9,346 nt of DNA from an uncultured Bacteroidota bacterium (lineage in GTDB: Bacteria; Bacteroidota; Bacteroidia; Bacteroidales; P3), in the NCBI GenBank assembly GCA_902766265.1, contig CACXCY010000235.1:1-9346 (forward strand). Reading direction: 5' to 3'. Position 1 is the first letter of the stretch, and each line of letters starts with the position of its first letter. Made by a program: the position numbers and the translations under genes. The notes under the pieces are model-generated. The model did no database searches and was not told where the DNA came from. It saw nothing but the letters and a program-made list of their open reading frames with translations. Shown piece by piece: positions 1 to 6,873 of the stretch.

Positions 1-156
1 GTAGCCAATATTTATATAATGTATTACTACCCTCCTGTCGGCGGGCTGATGGTGGCGGCCTTGTGCCGAGGGCTGTCGGGCGGCGTCAGCATTTTTTCGG
101 GGTCCACATACCAAATCGGGCCGTTGGGAGTTATAATACTACTATTGAAGAGATAA
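1..156 (+). CDS. 3' end of an unidentified, probably membrane-associated protein
   Basis: An open frame runs from base 1 to a TAA at 154-156, giving 51 residues of the C-terminus of a protein that begins outside the window. It is rich in hydrophobic and glycine residues, with one stretch (around residues 5-27) that could cross a membrane and an end reading GPLGVIILLLKR. Its stop lies 4 bases before the start of the TPR lipoprotein gene, which suggests one transcript. I do not recognise the family. The C-terminus of a polysaccharide flippase or of a membrane-anchored family 2 glycosyltransferase would both fit, but neither is shown. The frame is called coding because it is open throughout, GC-rich in codon style and ends just before the next gene. 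Confidence 0.5.
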   Translation, partial: VANIYIMYYYPPVGGLMVAALCRGLSGGVSIFSGSTYQIGPLGVIILLLKR

Positions 157-160
157 AACT

Positions 161-1837
161 ATGCCGAGAACTATCCTCGTATGCGCACTGGCGGCGGTGC
201 TGCTATCGGTGACGGGCTGCGGTGGCAGCAAGAGTGCGACGCAGAGCGGTGCCGCCCAGTACCGGCGCAGCCCCATTGTGGAGGTTGCCGAGAAACAGCT
301 GAGCCAGGATGCGTTGCTGATTGACGCCAAGACGCAGCAGGAGCTGGACAACCATGATGAGGCCCTGGCGATTTACCGCCGCCTGCTGCAGCAAAACCCC
401 GACTATGGCGCCGCCTGCTACGGCATGAGCCAGCTGATGGCTTCGACGGGGCGTGTGGACAGCGCCCGGTACTATGCCGAACGCGCCGTGCAGACCGACG
501 ACAGCAATGTGTGGTACCACCTTTGGGTGGCTCAGATATACCAGCTGACGGGCAACACGCGGCAGTTGGTGGAGACATGGGAGAAACTGGTGTCGCGCGA
601 GCCCGAGAAGGTGGAATATTACTACGAGCTCTCCAACAGCTACATCGCGGCAGGCAACGTGACGAAGGCCGTGGAGACGCTCAACCGCGTGGAGAAGATT
701 ATCGGCGTCACCGAGCCCATTGCGCTGCAGAAGCAAAAGCTGTGGAACGCCCTCAACCGCCCCGACAAGGCCCGCAAGGAAATCGAGGCCCTGGCCCGCG
801 CCCTGCCGCAGGAGAAGAAATACAACGCCATGCTCGCCGAGAGCTACATGAAGGAGAAGGACTACAAGAAGGCCAAGATGTACTACGACCGCGCTGTGGC
901 TGCAGACCCCGACGACCAATACCTGCACATAGCCCTGGCCAGCTACTACAAGGCCGTCAACCAACCCGAAGAGGCCTTCCACGAACTGCAGAAGGGATTC
1001 CGCGGCGATGCCTTCGACACTCCTGCCAAAGTGCAACTGCTGGCGTCGTTCTACAGCCAGGAGGAGTTCTACGGCTCCTGCTCCACCTACGCCTTCGCCC
1101 TGCTCGACGAGCTGATGCAGCAAAGCAACGACTCGCTGTCCTACGCCGTCTTCTACGGCGACGTGCTCATGCGACAGGAGAAATACGCCGAGGCCGCCCA
1201 CCAGTTCCGCCTGCACCTCTCCAACGACAGCAGCCAGTACGAGATATGGGAGGCACTGCTGATATGCGAGAGCGAGATGGACAGCGCCGAAGAGATGATG
1301 CTCGACCACGCCCGCCGCACCGCAGCCCTGTTCCCCCTGCATCCCCTGTCCTACTACCTGCAGGGCTACTCCTTCTTTTCTCACAACAACTACGCCGAAG
1401 CCGTCAAGATGTTCAAACAGTGCGAGAAAGTGGGCTTCCCCAAGAAAGAGGGCACCTCCATCGGCTACCTGGAGGCAGAGACCTACTCGCTCCTTGCCGA
1501 ATGCTACTACCGTTTGGGCGACCATCAGGAATGCTTTGCCTACTACGACCGCTTCCTCACCCTGTATCCCAACGACATACCGACACTGAACAACTACGCC
1601 TACTACCTTGCCGAACAGGAAATGCGGCTGGAGGAGGCCGAGCGCATGTCGGCACGCACCATCCAAGCCGAACCCGACAACGCCACCTACCTTGACACCT
1701 ACGCCTGGGTACTGCACCGAATGGGACGCGACACCGAAGCGCTAAAATACATAAAGAAAGCCATCGCCAACGACAAGAAGAACAGCACCACCCTGCGCGA
1801 CCACCTCGAAGCCATCGAGCAGGGACGGCACGACTAA
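161..1837 (+). CDS. TPR-repeat lipoprotein
   Basis: A 558-residue protein with a lipoprotein signal peptide: a short basic start, a hydrophobic core and the lipobox SVTGC, with Cys20 as the predicted lipidated residue. The residues after the Cys (GGSKS) lack the acidic cluster that exports lipoproteins to the cell surface in Bacteroidota, so a periplasm-facing outer membrane location is inferred. The mature protein is almost entirely helical repeats of tetratricopeptide type, for example about residues 50-82, 83-116, 117-150, 151-184, 222-255, 327-359, 396-428, 440-471, 472-507 and 508-541. The last two (around NNYAYYLAE and LDTYAWVLH) match the consensus best. TPR arrays are protein-binding scaffolds; the partner is unknown. 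The gene begins 4 bases after the upstream stop and ends 12 bases before the DUF4292 gene, so it is probably co-transcribed with both. The start is the first ATG in frame and leaves a proper signal peptide. Family assignment is firm, precise role unknown. Confidence 0.9.
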   Translation: MPRTILVCALAAVLLSVTGCGGSKSATQSGAAQYRRSPIVEVAEKQLSQDALLIDAKTQQELDNHDEALAIYRRLLQQNPDYGAACYGMSQLMASTGRVDSARYYAERAVQTDDSNVWYHLWVAQIYQLTGNTRQLVETWEKLVSREPEKVEYYYELSNSYIAAGNVTKAVETLNRVEKIIGVTEPIALQKQKLWNALNRPDKARKEIEALARALPQEKKYNAMLAESYMKEKDYKKAKMYYDRAVAADPDDQYLHIALASYYKAVNQPEEAFHELQKGFRGDAFDTPAKVQLLASFYSQEEFYGSCSTYAFALLDELMQQSNDSLSYAVFYGDVLMRQEKYAEAAHQFRLHLSNDSSQYEIWEALLICESEMDSAEEMMLDHARRTAALFPLHPLSYYLQGYSFFSHNNYAEAVKMFKQCEKVGFPKKEGTSIGYLEAETYSLLAECYYRLGDHQECFAYYDRFLTLYPNDIPTLNNYAYYLAEQEMRLEEAERMSARTIQAEPDNATYLDTYAWVLHRMGRDTEALKYIKKAIANDKKNSTTLRDHLEAIEQGRHD

Positions 1838-1849
1838 CCGAAAATATCC

Positions 1850-2524
1850 ATGCGACACAAAATCCTGTTCCTCATCCTCGCCGCCACGCTGCTCGCCGCC
1901 GGATGCCGCAGCCACCGCCAGATGGCTTCCTCTCCGGAACCCGACACCACGCAGGTGACTCCCCCACGCATTGCCGACACCATAGCCACTCCTGCTGTCG
2001 ACACCACGGCGACCTCCAAACCTGCCCAGCCCGACAACCGCAACAAATGGACCAAGCGCCAGACCTTCAGCGGCTCCTTCACCTGCAAAGTGAACGGCAT
2101 GAACGTGAACGGCATAGCACGCATACAGTACGACAGCGTCATTTGGCTGTGTGTAAACAAATTTGTCGAACTCGGGCGCGTCCGCATCACCCACGACTCC
2201 GTGGTGCTCTACCTGCGGTACTCCAACCAATACCTGCGCTGCACCATGAAGGAACTCACTCAACGGTTTCATATCGACGCCGATTTCTGGACACTACAGG
2301 GAGCACTGCTGGGATGGCCCATCGAGAGCAAGCATATCCAATGCATGCCCAGCCAATACTACACGGTAGGCAACCTGATGTTCGCCAAGGAACTGAACAT
2401 CAACATCACTCATCCGCGCATGCGGCAGTCGCTACTGCTGAAATACTCCAATATCGAACTCGACAAGCCGCTGTCGCTCCCCCTCTCCATCCCCCGAAGC
2501 GCCACACCGATAACCATCAAATAA
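1850..2524 (+). CDS. DUF4292 family lipoprotein, possibly LolB-like
   Basis: A 224-residue lipoprotein. The signal peptide ends in the lipobox LLAAGC with Cys19 predicted to be lipidated. CRSHRQ follows, with no acidic surface-export signal. Residues 20-66 are a Thr/Pro/Ala-rich, probably disordered linker. From residue 67 the protein matches what I know of DUF4292: FSGSFTCKVNGMNVNG, then an IARIQYDSVIWLCV strand pair, then VRITHDSVVLYLRY. These alternating strands suggest the half-barrel lipid-binding fold of LolA/LolB. The family is widespread in Bacteroidota and commonly follows a TPR protein gene, as here (12-base gap). Its biochemical role is not established to my knowledge; outer membrane lipoprotein handling is an inference from the fold. 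The next gene starts 10 bases downstream, pointing to an operon. Confidence 0.8.
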   Translation: MRHKILFLILAATLLAAGCRSHRQMASSPEPDTTQVTPPRIADTIATPAVDTTATSKPAQPDNRNKWTKRQTFSGSFTCKVNGMNVNGIARIQYDSVIWLCVNKFVELGRVRITHDSVVLYLRYSNQYLRCTMKELTQRFHIDADFWTLQGALLGWPIESKHIQCMPSQYYTVGNLMFAKELNINITHPRMRQSLLLKYSNIELDKPLSLPLSIPRSATPITIK

Positions 2525-2534
2525 CCCATATAAT

Positions 2535-3281
2535 ATGAAGAAGTTGCTCCTCTGCCTCCTCCTCGGCGTCGGCTGCCACATCGCCATAGCGCAACAAACG
2601 GCTGCTATCGATTCGGCCACCATGGTGGTGGACCGCTTTCTGAAGATACTCAACTACGAAGCCATCCGCAACGACAGCATCCTCTACGTGGAAAGCACTA
2701 TCACCACCCGCAACGATTCAGGCGACACGCTGTGGATGCGCCGTTGGTTCCTGTGGCCCAACCTGAATCGCACCGAGTTATGGCATGAGGGCGTGCTGAA
2801 GTTCGGTCTGGTGAGCAACGGACACGGACGCTACCGCCGCTTCGACCCCGACAAACGTATCTGGAAGGACGCCCAAGAGTTCTCCTACGTCGACCAAGCG
2901 ATGGCCTACGATTATCGCGGCCCCCTCTATCGCTGGAACATGAACGGCCTTGAACTGATTTACCAAGGCGAATGGAACTACAACAGCAACAAGGTATACC
3001 GCATCCTCGTCAAAGACCCCTCCCGTTATGACCGCTACTATATGTTTGAGAAGGAGAGCGGATTGCTCTTCCTCATCAAAGAACTGGAAACGCAGGGCGA
3101 CGATGTGATGACCAGCGACATCCATGTGGACTGGCGTGCCTACCACGAATACATGCCTTTCGGTCGCAGCATACTGCCCTCCGTTGAGAGTTACCAGAAA
3201 GGTCCTTCCATCACCATCATCCATCACTCCTACAGCTACCTGCCTGTCGACACCACCATCTTTAACCGCGACAAACGATGA
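2535..3281 (+). CDS. Exported LolA-like protein of unknown function
   Basis: A 248-residue protein with a signal peptide (MKKLLLCLLLG...) and a likely signal peptidase I site after AIA at residues 17-19, so it is expected in the periplasm. The mature part follows the pattern of LolA-type outer membrane lipoprotein-sorting proteins. A helix resembling VDRFLKILNYEAI (32-44) comes first, then long strands carrying Trp and Tyr (for example TLWMRRWFLWPN, 65-76, and the WNMNGLELIYQGEWN region). A YMFEKESGLLFLIKE turn lies where LolA-like proteins describe the fatty or aromatic pocket edge. No catalytic motif is visible. LolA carries lipoproteins through the periplasm; whether this one binds lipoprotein, lipid or something else is unknown. 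It follows the DUF4292 gene by 10 bases and overlaps tadA by 4, so it belongs to the same transcript. Confidence is high that it is a real exported protein and moderate for the fold. Confidence 0.75.
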   Translation: MKKLLLCLLLGVGCHIAIAQQTAAIDSATMVVDRFLKILNYEAIRNDSILYVESTITTRNDSGDTLWMRRWFLWPNLNRTELWHEGVLKFGLVSNGHGRYRRFDPDKRIWKDAQEFSYVDQAMAYDYRGPLYRWNMNGLELIYQGEWNYNSNKVYRILVKDPSRYDRYYMFEKESGLLFLIKELETQGDDVMTSDIHVDWRAYHEYMPFGRSILPSVESYQKGPSITIIHHSYSYLPVDTTIFNRDKR

Positions 3282-3748
3282 GCATCTTTGACAACCCCGA
3301 CGAATTCTACATGCAGCAGGCACTACGGGAAGCCCGCATAGCCCGCGATGAGGACGAAGTGCCCATAGGCGCCGTTATCGTGTGCGACGACCGCATCGTA
3401 GGCCGTGGTCACAACAATACCGAACGGCTGAACGACGTGACTGCCCATGCCGAGATGATTGCCTTCACCAGCGCCTCCGAGACTCTGGGCGGCAAATATC
3501 TCAACGACTGCACCCTCTACGTCACCGTGGAGCCCTGCTTCATGTGCGCCGGCGCCGCCGGATGGACACAGGTAAAACGTATCGTATACGGAGCACCCGA
3601 CCCCAAGAAAGGATTTACCCTCGTCGGCCGACAGATGCTACACCCCAAGACAGAAGTTGTGGCAGGCGTGCTACAAGAAGAATGCGCCCAACTGATGAAG
3701 GAGTTCTTCCAACGCAAGCGAGGAAAAGCGGTGTCCACAAAACCATGA
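3278..3748 (+). CDS. tadA: tRNA-specific adenosine deaminase TadA
   Basis: A 156-residue zinc-dependent deaminase that converts adenosine 34 to inosine in the anticodon of tRNA-Arg(ACG), allowing one tRNA to read several CGN codons. The hallmark residues are present: HAE at 57-59 (His57 as zinc ligand, Glu59 as proton shuttle) and PCFMC at 86-90 (Cys87 and Cys90 as zinc ligands). The conserved N-terminal helix (FYMQQALREAR) and the PIGAVIV strand at 29-35 are in place, as is the RIVYGAPDPKKG segment, typical of TadA rather than of guanine or cytosine deaminases. Length is normal for the family. The start ATG overlaps the preceding stop (ATGA at 3278-3281), suggesting translational coupling. 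It keeps the first helix complete; the next Met, residue 12, would cut into it. Cytoplasmic and normally essential. Confidence 0.95.
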   Translation: MSIFDNPDEFYMQQALREARIARDEDEVPIGAVIVCDDRIVGRGHNNTERLNDVTAHAEMIAFTSASETLGGKYLNDCTLYVTVEPCFMCAGAAGWTQVKRIVYGAPDPKKGFTLVGRQMLHPKTEVVAGVLQEECAQLMKEFFQRKRGKAVSTKP

Positions 3749-3790
3749 TAATACCTATATTCAGCAACATACAAAACAACAATATCACCT

Positions 3791-4681
3791 ATGAAACCTA
3801 CTCTATTAGTATTGGCTGCCGGCATGGGCAGCCGTTATGGCGGACTCAAACAGATGGATGGCGTAGGTCCTCACGGCGAAGCCATTCTCGACTATTCCGT
3901 AACCGATGCCATCCGCGCAGGATTCGGCAAAGTAGTGTTTGTCATTCGCCACAGTTTTGCCGACGATTTCAAGAAGGTGTTTAACAGCGAGCATTTCCAC
4001 AATCAGATTGAAGTGGAATACGTCTATCAGGAACTGGACGCACTCCCTGCTGGTTTTAGTGTCCCCGAAGGACGCGAGAAACCCTGGGGCACCAACCACG
4101 CCATCCTCATGGCCAAAGACGTCATCCACGAACCCTTTGCCATTATCAACGCCGATGATTTCTATGGTGGTGACGCCTTCCGTGTCATTGCCGACTATCT
4201 GAAACAGTTGGACGGCACCCGAGGAGACTACTGCATGGTGGGCTACCGTCTGGAGAACACCCTGTCGGAGAACGGAAGTGTGTCGCGTGGCGTGTGCAAC
4301 ATCGACGCCAATGGACTGCTGGCAGGCATGACAGAACGCACCTCCATCATCCGCACCGCCGACGGCATTGCCTACAAGGACGCTGACGGAACGATGCACC
4401 CTCTGGCAGCCGACGCCACTGTGTCGATGAACCTCTTCGGCTTTACTCCCGACTATTTCGTCGAAAGCGAGAAACTCTTCATCACTTTCCTCAAGGAGCA
4501 CGGAACCGAAATGAAGTCAGAATACTACATTCCCTATGCCGTCAATACCTTTATAGCCAACGGATACGCTAAGATGCACGTGCTCAAGACTACGGCACAA
4601 TGGTTTGGCGTCACCTATAAAGAAGACCGTCCTTCGGTAGTGGCACGCCTCCAGGGGCTGCACGACCAAGGCGTCTACTAA
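3791..4681 (+). CDS. Sugar-phosphate-type nucleotidyltransferase, substrate unknown
   Basis: A 296-residue cytoplasmic nucleotidyltransferase of the NTP_transferase fold. The N-terminal nucleotide-binding loop reads LAAGMGSRYGGLKQ (8-21), where the Lys-Gln pair follows the glycine-rich loop as in sugar-1-phosphate nucleotidylyltransferases. A KPWGTNHAIL stretch (97-106) matches the base- and sugar-recognition loop, and NADDFYG (120-126) supplies the aspartates that bind the metal ion. Such enzymes join a sugar phosphate to an NTP to make an NDP-sugar. The sugar and base cannot be read from the sequence. The family is common in Bacteroidota and usually annotated only as nucleotidyltransferase. 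It starts 42 bases after tadA and ends 32 bases before the methyltransferase. No matching sugar kinase or glycosyltransferase is seen in the window, so context gives no help on substrate. Confidence 0.85.
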   Translation: MKPTLLVLAAGMGSRYGGLKQMDGVGPHGEAILDYSVTDAIRAGFGKVVFVIRHSFADDFKKVFNSEHFHNQIEVEYVYQELDALPAGFSVPEGREKPWGTNHAILMAKDVIHEPFAIINADDFYGGDAFRVIADYLKQLDGTRGDYCMVGYRLENTLSENGSVSRGVCNIDANGLLAGMTERTSIIRTADGIAYKDADGTMHPLAADATVSMNLFGFTPDYFVESEKLFITFLKEHGTEMKSEYYIPYAVNTFIANGYAKMHVLKTTAQWFGVTYKEDRPSVVARLQGLHDQGVY

Positions 4682-4713
4682 CATCATGGGGTCTGCCTCT
4701 TTCCACCATCGCT

Positions 4714-5931
4714 ATGCCCGCCGTCAGCCCCACGACCCTCGCGTTCGTCCGCCAACACAAGGACGACGACCCGTTGCAGTTGCTGCTACAACAGCAACAC
4801 TACCCTGAGGTGGATATGCGTATGGCGGCACAGCAGATAGAGGGACGGCAGCAAGCACGCTCCAAATGGCCCACACTCCATGCCTGCGAGAAAGTGCTCT
4901 ACCCACAAAAACTGAACCGCGAACAAAGTTCCTCGGAAACGTCCGCCCGTTACAAGACATCGCTGCTGGAAAGCATCCATCCCCATTCCACCATAGCCGA
5001 CATCACGGGCGGCATGGGCATCGACAGTTGGTTGTTCGCACAGCGTTCTGCCCATGTGGACTATATCGAGCAGGACACCACTCTGGTCGACATAGCCATC
5101 CACAACTTTGCCGCCCTCGGAGTGACAAACATACGCTGCCATTGCGACGACGGCATTGCCTGGCTGCACGGCAATGACAGTCACTATGACACCATCTACG
5201 TCGACCCCTCACGCCGCGATAGCAACGGTCGCCGCGTGCAAGCGTTCGAAGACTGCACGCCCAACCTGCTGGAGCATCTGGACTTTCTGTTGAGCCGCTG
5301 CCACCTGCTCATGGTTAAGGCGTCACCTATGACAGACCTCACCGCCGCCATCGCTCAGCTACGCACGGTGAGGGAGATACATATCGTGGCCGTCGACGGT
5401 GAATGCAAAGAGGTGCTCTTCCTTGTTGATTCGGTAACGACCCCACAGCAGATGCCCATCCACTGCGTCGACATCCATGCCGACCACACCTTCCATAACA
5501 CCTTTACCCGTGAAAGCGAGGATGCTGCCGCCGTCTGCTACGCCTCCTCCGTCGACCGCTATCTCTACGAGCCCAACGCGACCCTCATGAAAGGCGGGGC
5601 GTTCCACAGCATATCAAGTTGGTACGATGCGCCCCAACTCGGACGCGCCACCCATCTCTATACCTCATCACGGCTCATTACCGACTTCCCTGGACGCATC
5701 TTCGAAGTTCTCAACCCCGTGGCCCTCAACGCCAAGGATGTCCGCCGCCTTCTGCCCGACAACCGCTGTCACTTGCTCTGCAAGAACTATCCCGTCAGCA
5801 CCGCCGTCCTACGCAAGCAACTGCGGCTCGAGGAAGGCGGCGACTGCCACCTCATAGCCACCCGCATCGGCCAAGTCCCCATCGGATTGCTGTGCAAGAG
5901 AGTTTTCCCCGCTGCTCCCATCCTACCCTAA
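4714..5931 (+). CDS. Class I SAM-dependent methyltransferase with THUMP-like C-terminal domain
   Basis: A 405-residue protein with three parts. Residues 1-90 are a helical N-terminal region. Residues 91-240 form a Rossmann-fold methyltransferase: motif I is DITGGMGID at 96-104, the ribose-binding acid is probably Glu119 at the end of the next strand (YIEQD), and motif IV is YVDPSRRDSNGRR at 162-174. About 280-395 contain a small ferredoxin-like region and then the THUMP-like domain (FPGRIFEVLNPVALNAKDVRRL, ending IATRIGQVPIGLLC). THUMP domains bind RNA, so methylation of tRNA or rRNA is likely. The family is typical of Bacteroidota (Porphyromonas gingivalis PG_1098 is, as I recall, a named representative), and I know of no proven substrate. 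Motif IV lacks the NPPY/DPPY pattern of N-methylating enzymes. The gene sits 32 bases after the nucleotidyltransferase, downstream of tadA, another RNA-modifying gene. The start is the first ATG in frame after the previous stop. Confidence 0.85.
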   Translation: MPAVSPTTLAFVRQHKDDDPLQLLLQQQHYPEVDMRMAAQQIEGRQQARSKWPTLHACEKVLYPQKLNREQSSSETSARYKTSLLESIHPHSTIADITGGMGIDSWLFAQRSAHVDYIEQDTTLVDIAIHNFAALGVTNIRCHCDDGIAWLHGNDSHYDTIYVDPSRRDSNGRRVQAFEDCTPNLLEHLDFLLSRCHLLMVKASPMTDLTAAIAQLRTVREIHIVAVDGECKEVLFLVDSVTTPQQMPIHCVDIHADHTFHNTFTRESEDAAAVCYASSVDRYLYEPNATLMKGGAFHSISSWYDAPQLGRATHLYTSSRLITDFPGRIFEVLNPVALNAKDVRRLLPDNRCHLLCKNYPVSTAVLRKQLRLEEGGDCHLIATRIGQVPIGLLCKRVFPAAPILP

Positions 5932-5975
5932 CCGCCGCCGCCAAATAGCGACACAGAGAACGCCCCAAGGTGTTT

Positions 5976-6040
5976 TTTGCAAACATTTACAACGGGCAAC
6001 ACAATTTTATTGGCACTATTGCGTTTCAAAACTAATATTC
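5976..6040 (+). promoter_or_regulatory. Possible thyA promoter region
   Basis: The 116-base gap between the methyltransferase and thyA turns abruptly A/T-rich from about 5970. Bacteroidota promoters have TTTG near -33 and TAnnTTTG near -7. Two imperfect fits exist: TTTG at 5976-5979 with CAATTTTA at 6002-6009 (spacing 22), or TTGG at 6010-6013 with TAATATTC at 6033-6040 (spacing 19). The second would give almost no leader before the ATG at 6048. Each matches only four of the six fixed bases of the -7 box. The change in composition, and the gap being the longest in the window, support a promoter here more than the boxes do. I see no clear terminator for the upstream gene. Confidence 0.3.
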
Positions 6041-6047
6041 GTATTAT

Positions 6048-6842
6048 ATGCGCCAATACTTAGATTTACTGCAATATGTGCTGGACAATGGAGTCGCAAA
6101 GCACGACCGCACAGGGACAGGGACGCAAAGCGTGTTTGGCTACCAGATGCGTTTCAACCTGCAGGAAGGATTCCCCTTGCTGACGACGAAGAAGTTGCAT
6201 CTGAGATCCATTATCTATGAATTGCTGTGGTTCCTGCGCGGCGACACAAACATACAGTACCTGCACGACCACAAGGTGACGATATGGGACGAGTGGGCCG
6301 ACGCCAACGGCGACCTGGGACCTATCTACGGACGGCAATGGCGCTCCTGGGGCTGTGCCGACGGCAGCAAGGTGGACCAGATAAGCAACCTTATCGAGCA
6401 GATAAAAAGCAACCCCGACTCACGCCGCCTGCTGGTCTCGGCGTGGAACGTGGGAGAAGTGGACCAAATGGCGTTACCGCCGTGCCACATCCTCTTCCAA
6501 TTCTATGTAGCGGAAGGTCGTCTATCGTGCCAGCTCTACCAGAGGTCGGCCGACATCTTCCTGGGTGTCCCCTTCAACATCGCCTCCTACGCCCTCTTCA
6601 CCATGATGATAGCGCAGGCCTGCGGCTTGAAGCCCGGTGACTTTGTGCACACGTTTGGCGATGCACATATCTACAACAACCACATCGAGCAATGCCGTCT
6701 GCAGCTGACGCGCGAGCCGCGCCCGCTGCCTGTGATGCACATCAACCCCGACAAACACGACGTCTTTTCCTTCGACTACGACGATTTCCAACTGGAGGGC
6801 TACGACCCGCACCCGCATATCAAAGGCGACGTGAGCGTGTAA
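6048..6842 (+). CDS. thyA: Thymidylate synthase
   Basis: A 264-residue enzyme, the same length as E. coli ThyA, that methylates dUMP to dTMP using methylenetetrahydrofolate and releases dihydrofolate. All key residues fall at E. coli numbering: the nucleophile Cys146 in LPPCH, the phosphate-binding Arg21 (HDRTGTGT) and Arg126-Arg127 (DSRRLL), Asp169 and Asn177 in QRSADIFLGVPFN, and His207 and Tyr209 in DAHIYN. The cofactor and substrate loop GPIYGRQWRSWG is intact. This is the classic folate-dependent enzyme, not flavin-dependent ThyX. A cytoplasmic homodimer is expected. The start ATG aligns with the usual N-terminus (MRQYLDLL). The gene is separated from its upstream neighbour by 116 bases and probably has its own promoter. 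A dihydrofolate reductase gene, a frequent partner downstream, is absent here; the next gene is a mannose-1-phosphate guanylyltransferase 31 bases on. Confidence 0.98.
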   Translation: MRQYLDLLQYVLDNGVAKHDRTGTGTQSVFGYQMRFNLQEGFPLLTTKKLHLRSIIYELLWFLRGDTNIQYLHDHKVTIWDEWADANGDLGPIYGRQWRSWGCADGSKVDQISNLIEQIKSNPDSRRLLVSAWNVGEVDQMALPPCHILFQFYVAEGRLSCQLYQRSADIFLGVPFNIASYALFTMMIAQACGLKPGDFVHTFGDAHIYNNHIEQCRLQLTREPRPLPVMHINPDKHDVFSFDYDDFQLEGYDPHPHIKGDVSV

Positions 6843-6873
6843 ATACTATGACCGACCTTTATCCCTGAGCATC

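Noticed and set aside
511..1695. A 394-codon + strand frame inside the TPR lipoprotein gene.
   Set aside because: It is Arg/Pro-rich with no recognisable domain, a frame-shifted shadow of the TPR gene.
203..1717. A 504-codon open frame on the minus strand opposite the TPR lipoprotein gene.
   Set aside because: Its translation is a monotonous Val/Gly/Leu/His mix without any domain, as expected from the antisense of GC-rich codons. The + strand frame has a lipobox and TPR repeats.
2565..2576. A possible lipobox GVGC at residues 11-14 of the 248-residue exported protein.
   Set aside because: The position three before the Cys is Gly instead of Leu or a similar residue, the Cys comes early in the hydrophobic core, and a good signal peptidase I site (AIA before Gln20) follows. 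Lipidation is not excluded but is less likely.
3806..4501. A 231-codon minus-strand frame opposite the nucleotidyltransferase.
   Set aside because: No motif or start context; the + strand carries intact catalytic motifs across the same bases.
5932..6047. A terminator or riboswitch in the gap before thyA.
   Set aside because: I found no convincing stem followed by T residues and no recognisable aptamer pattern. Only weak promoter-like boxes are present.
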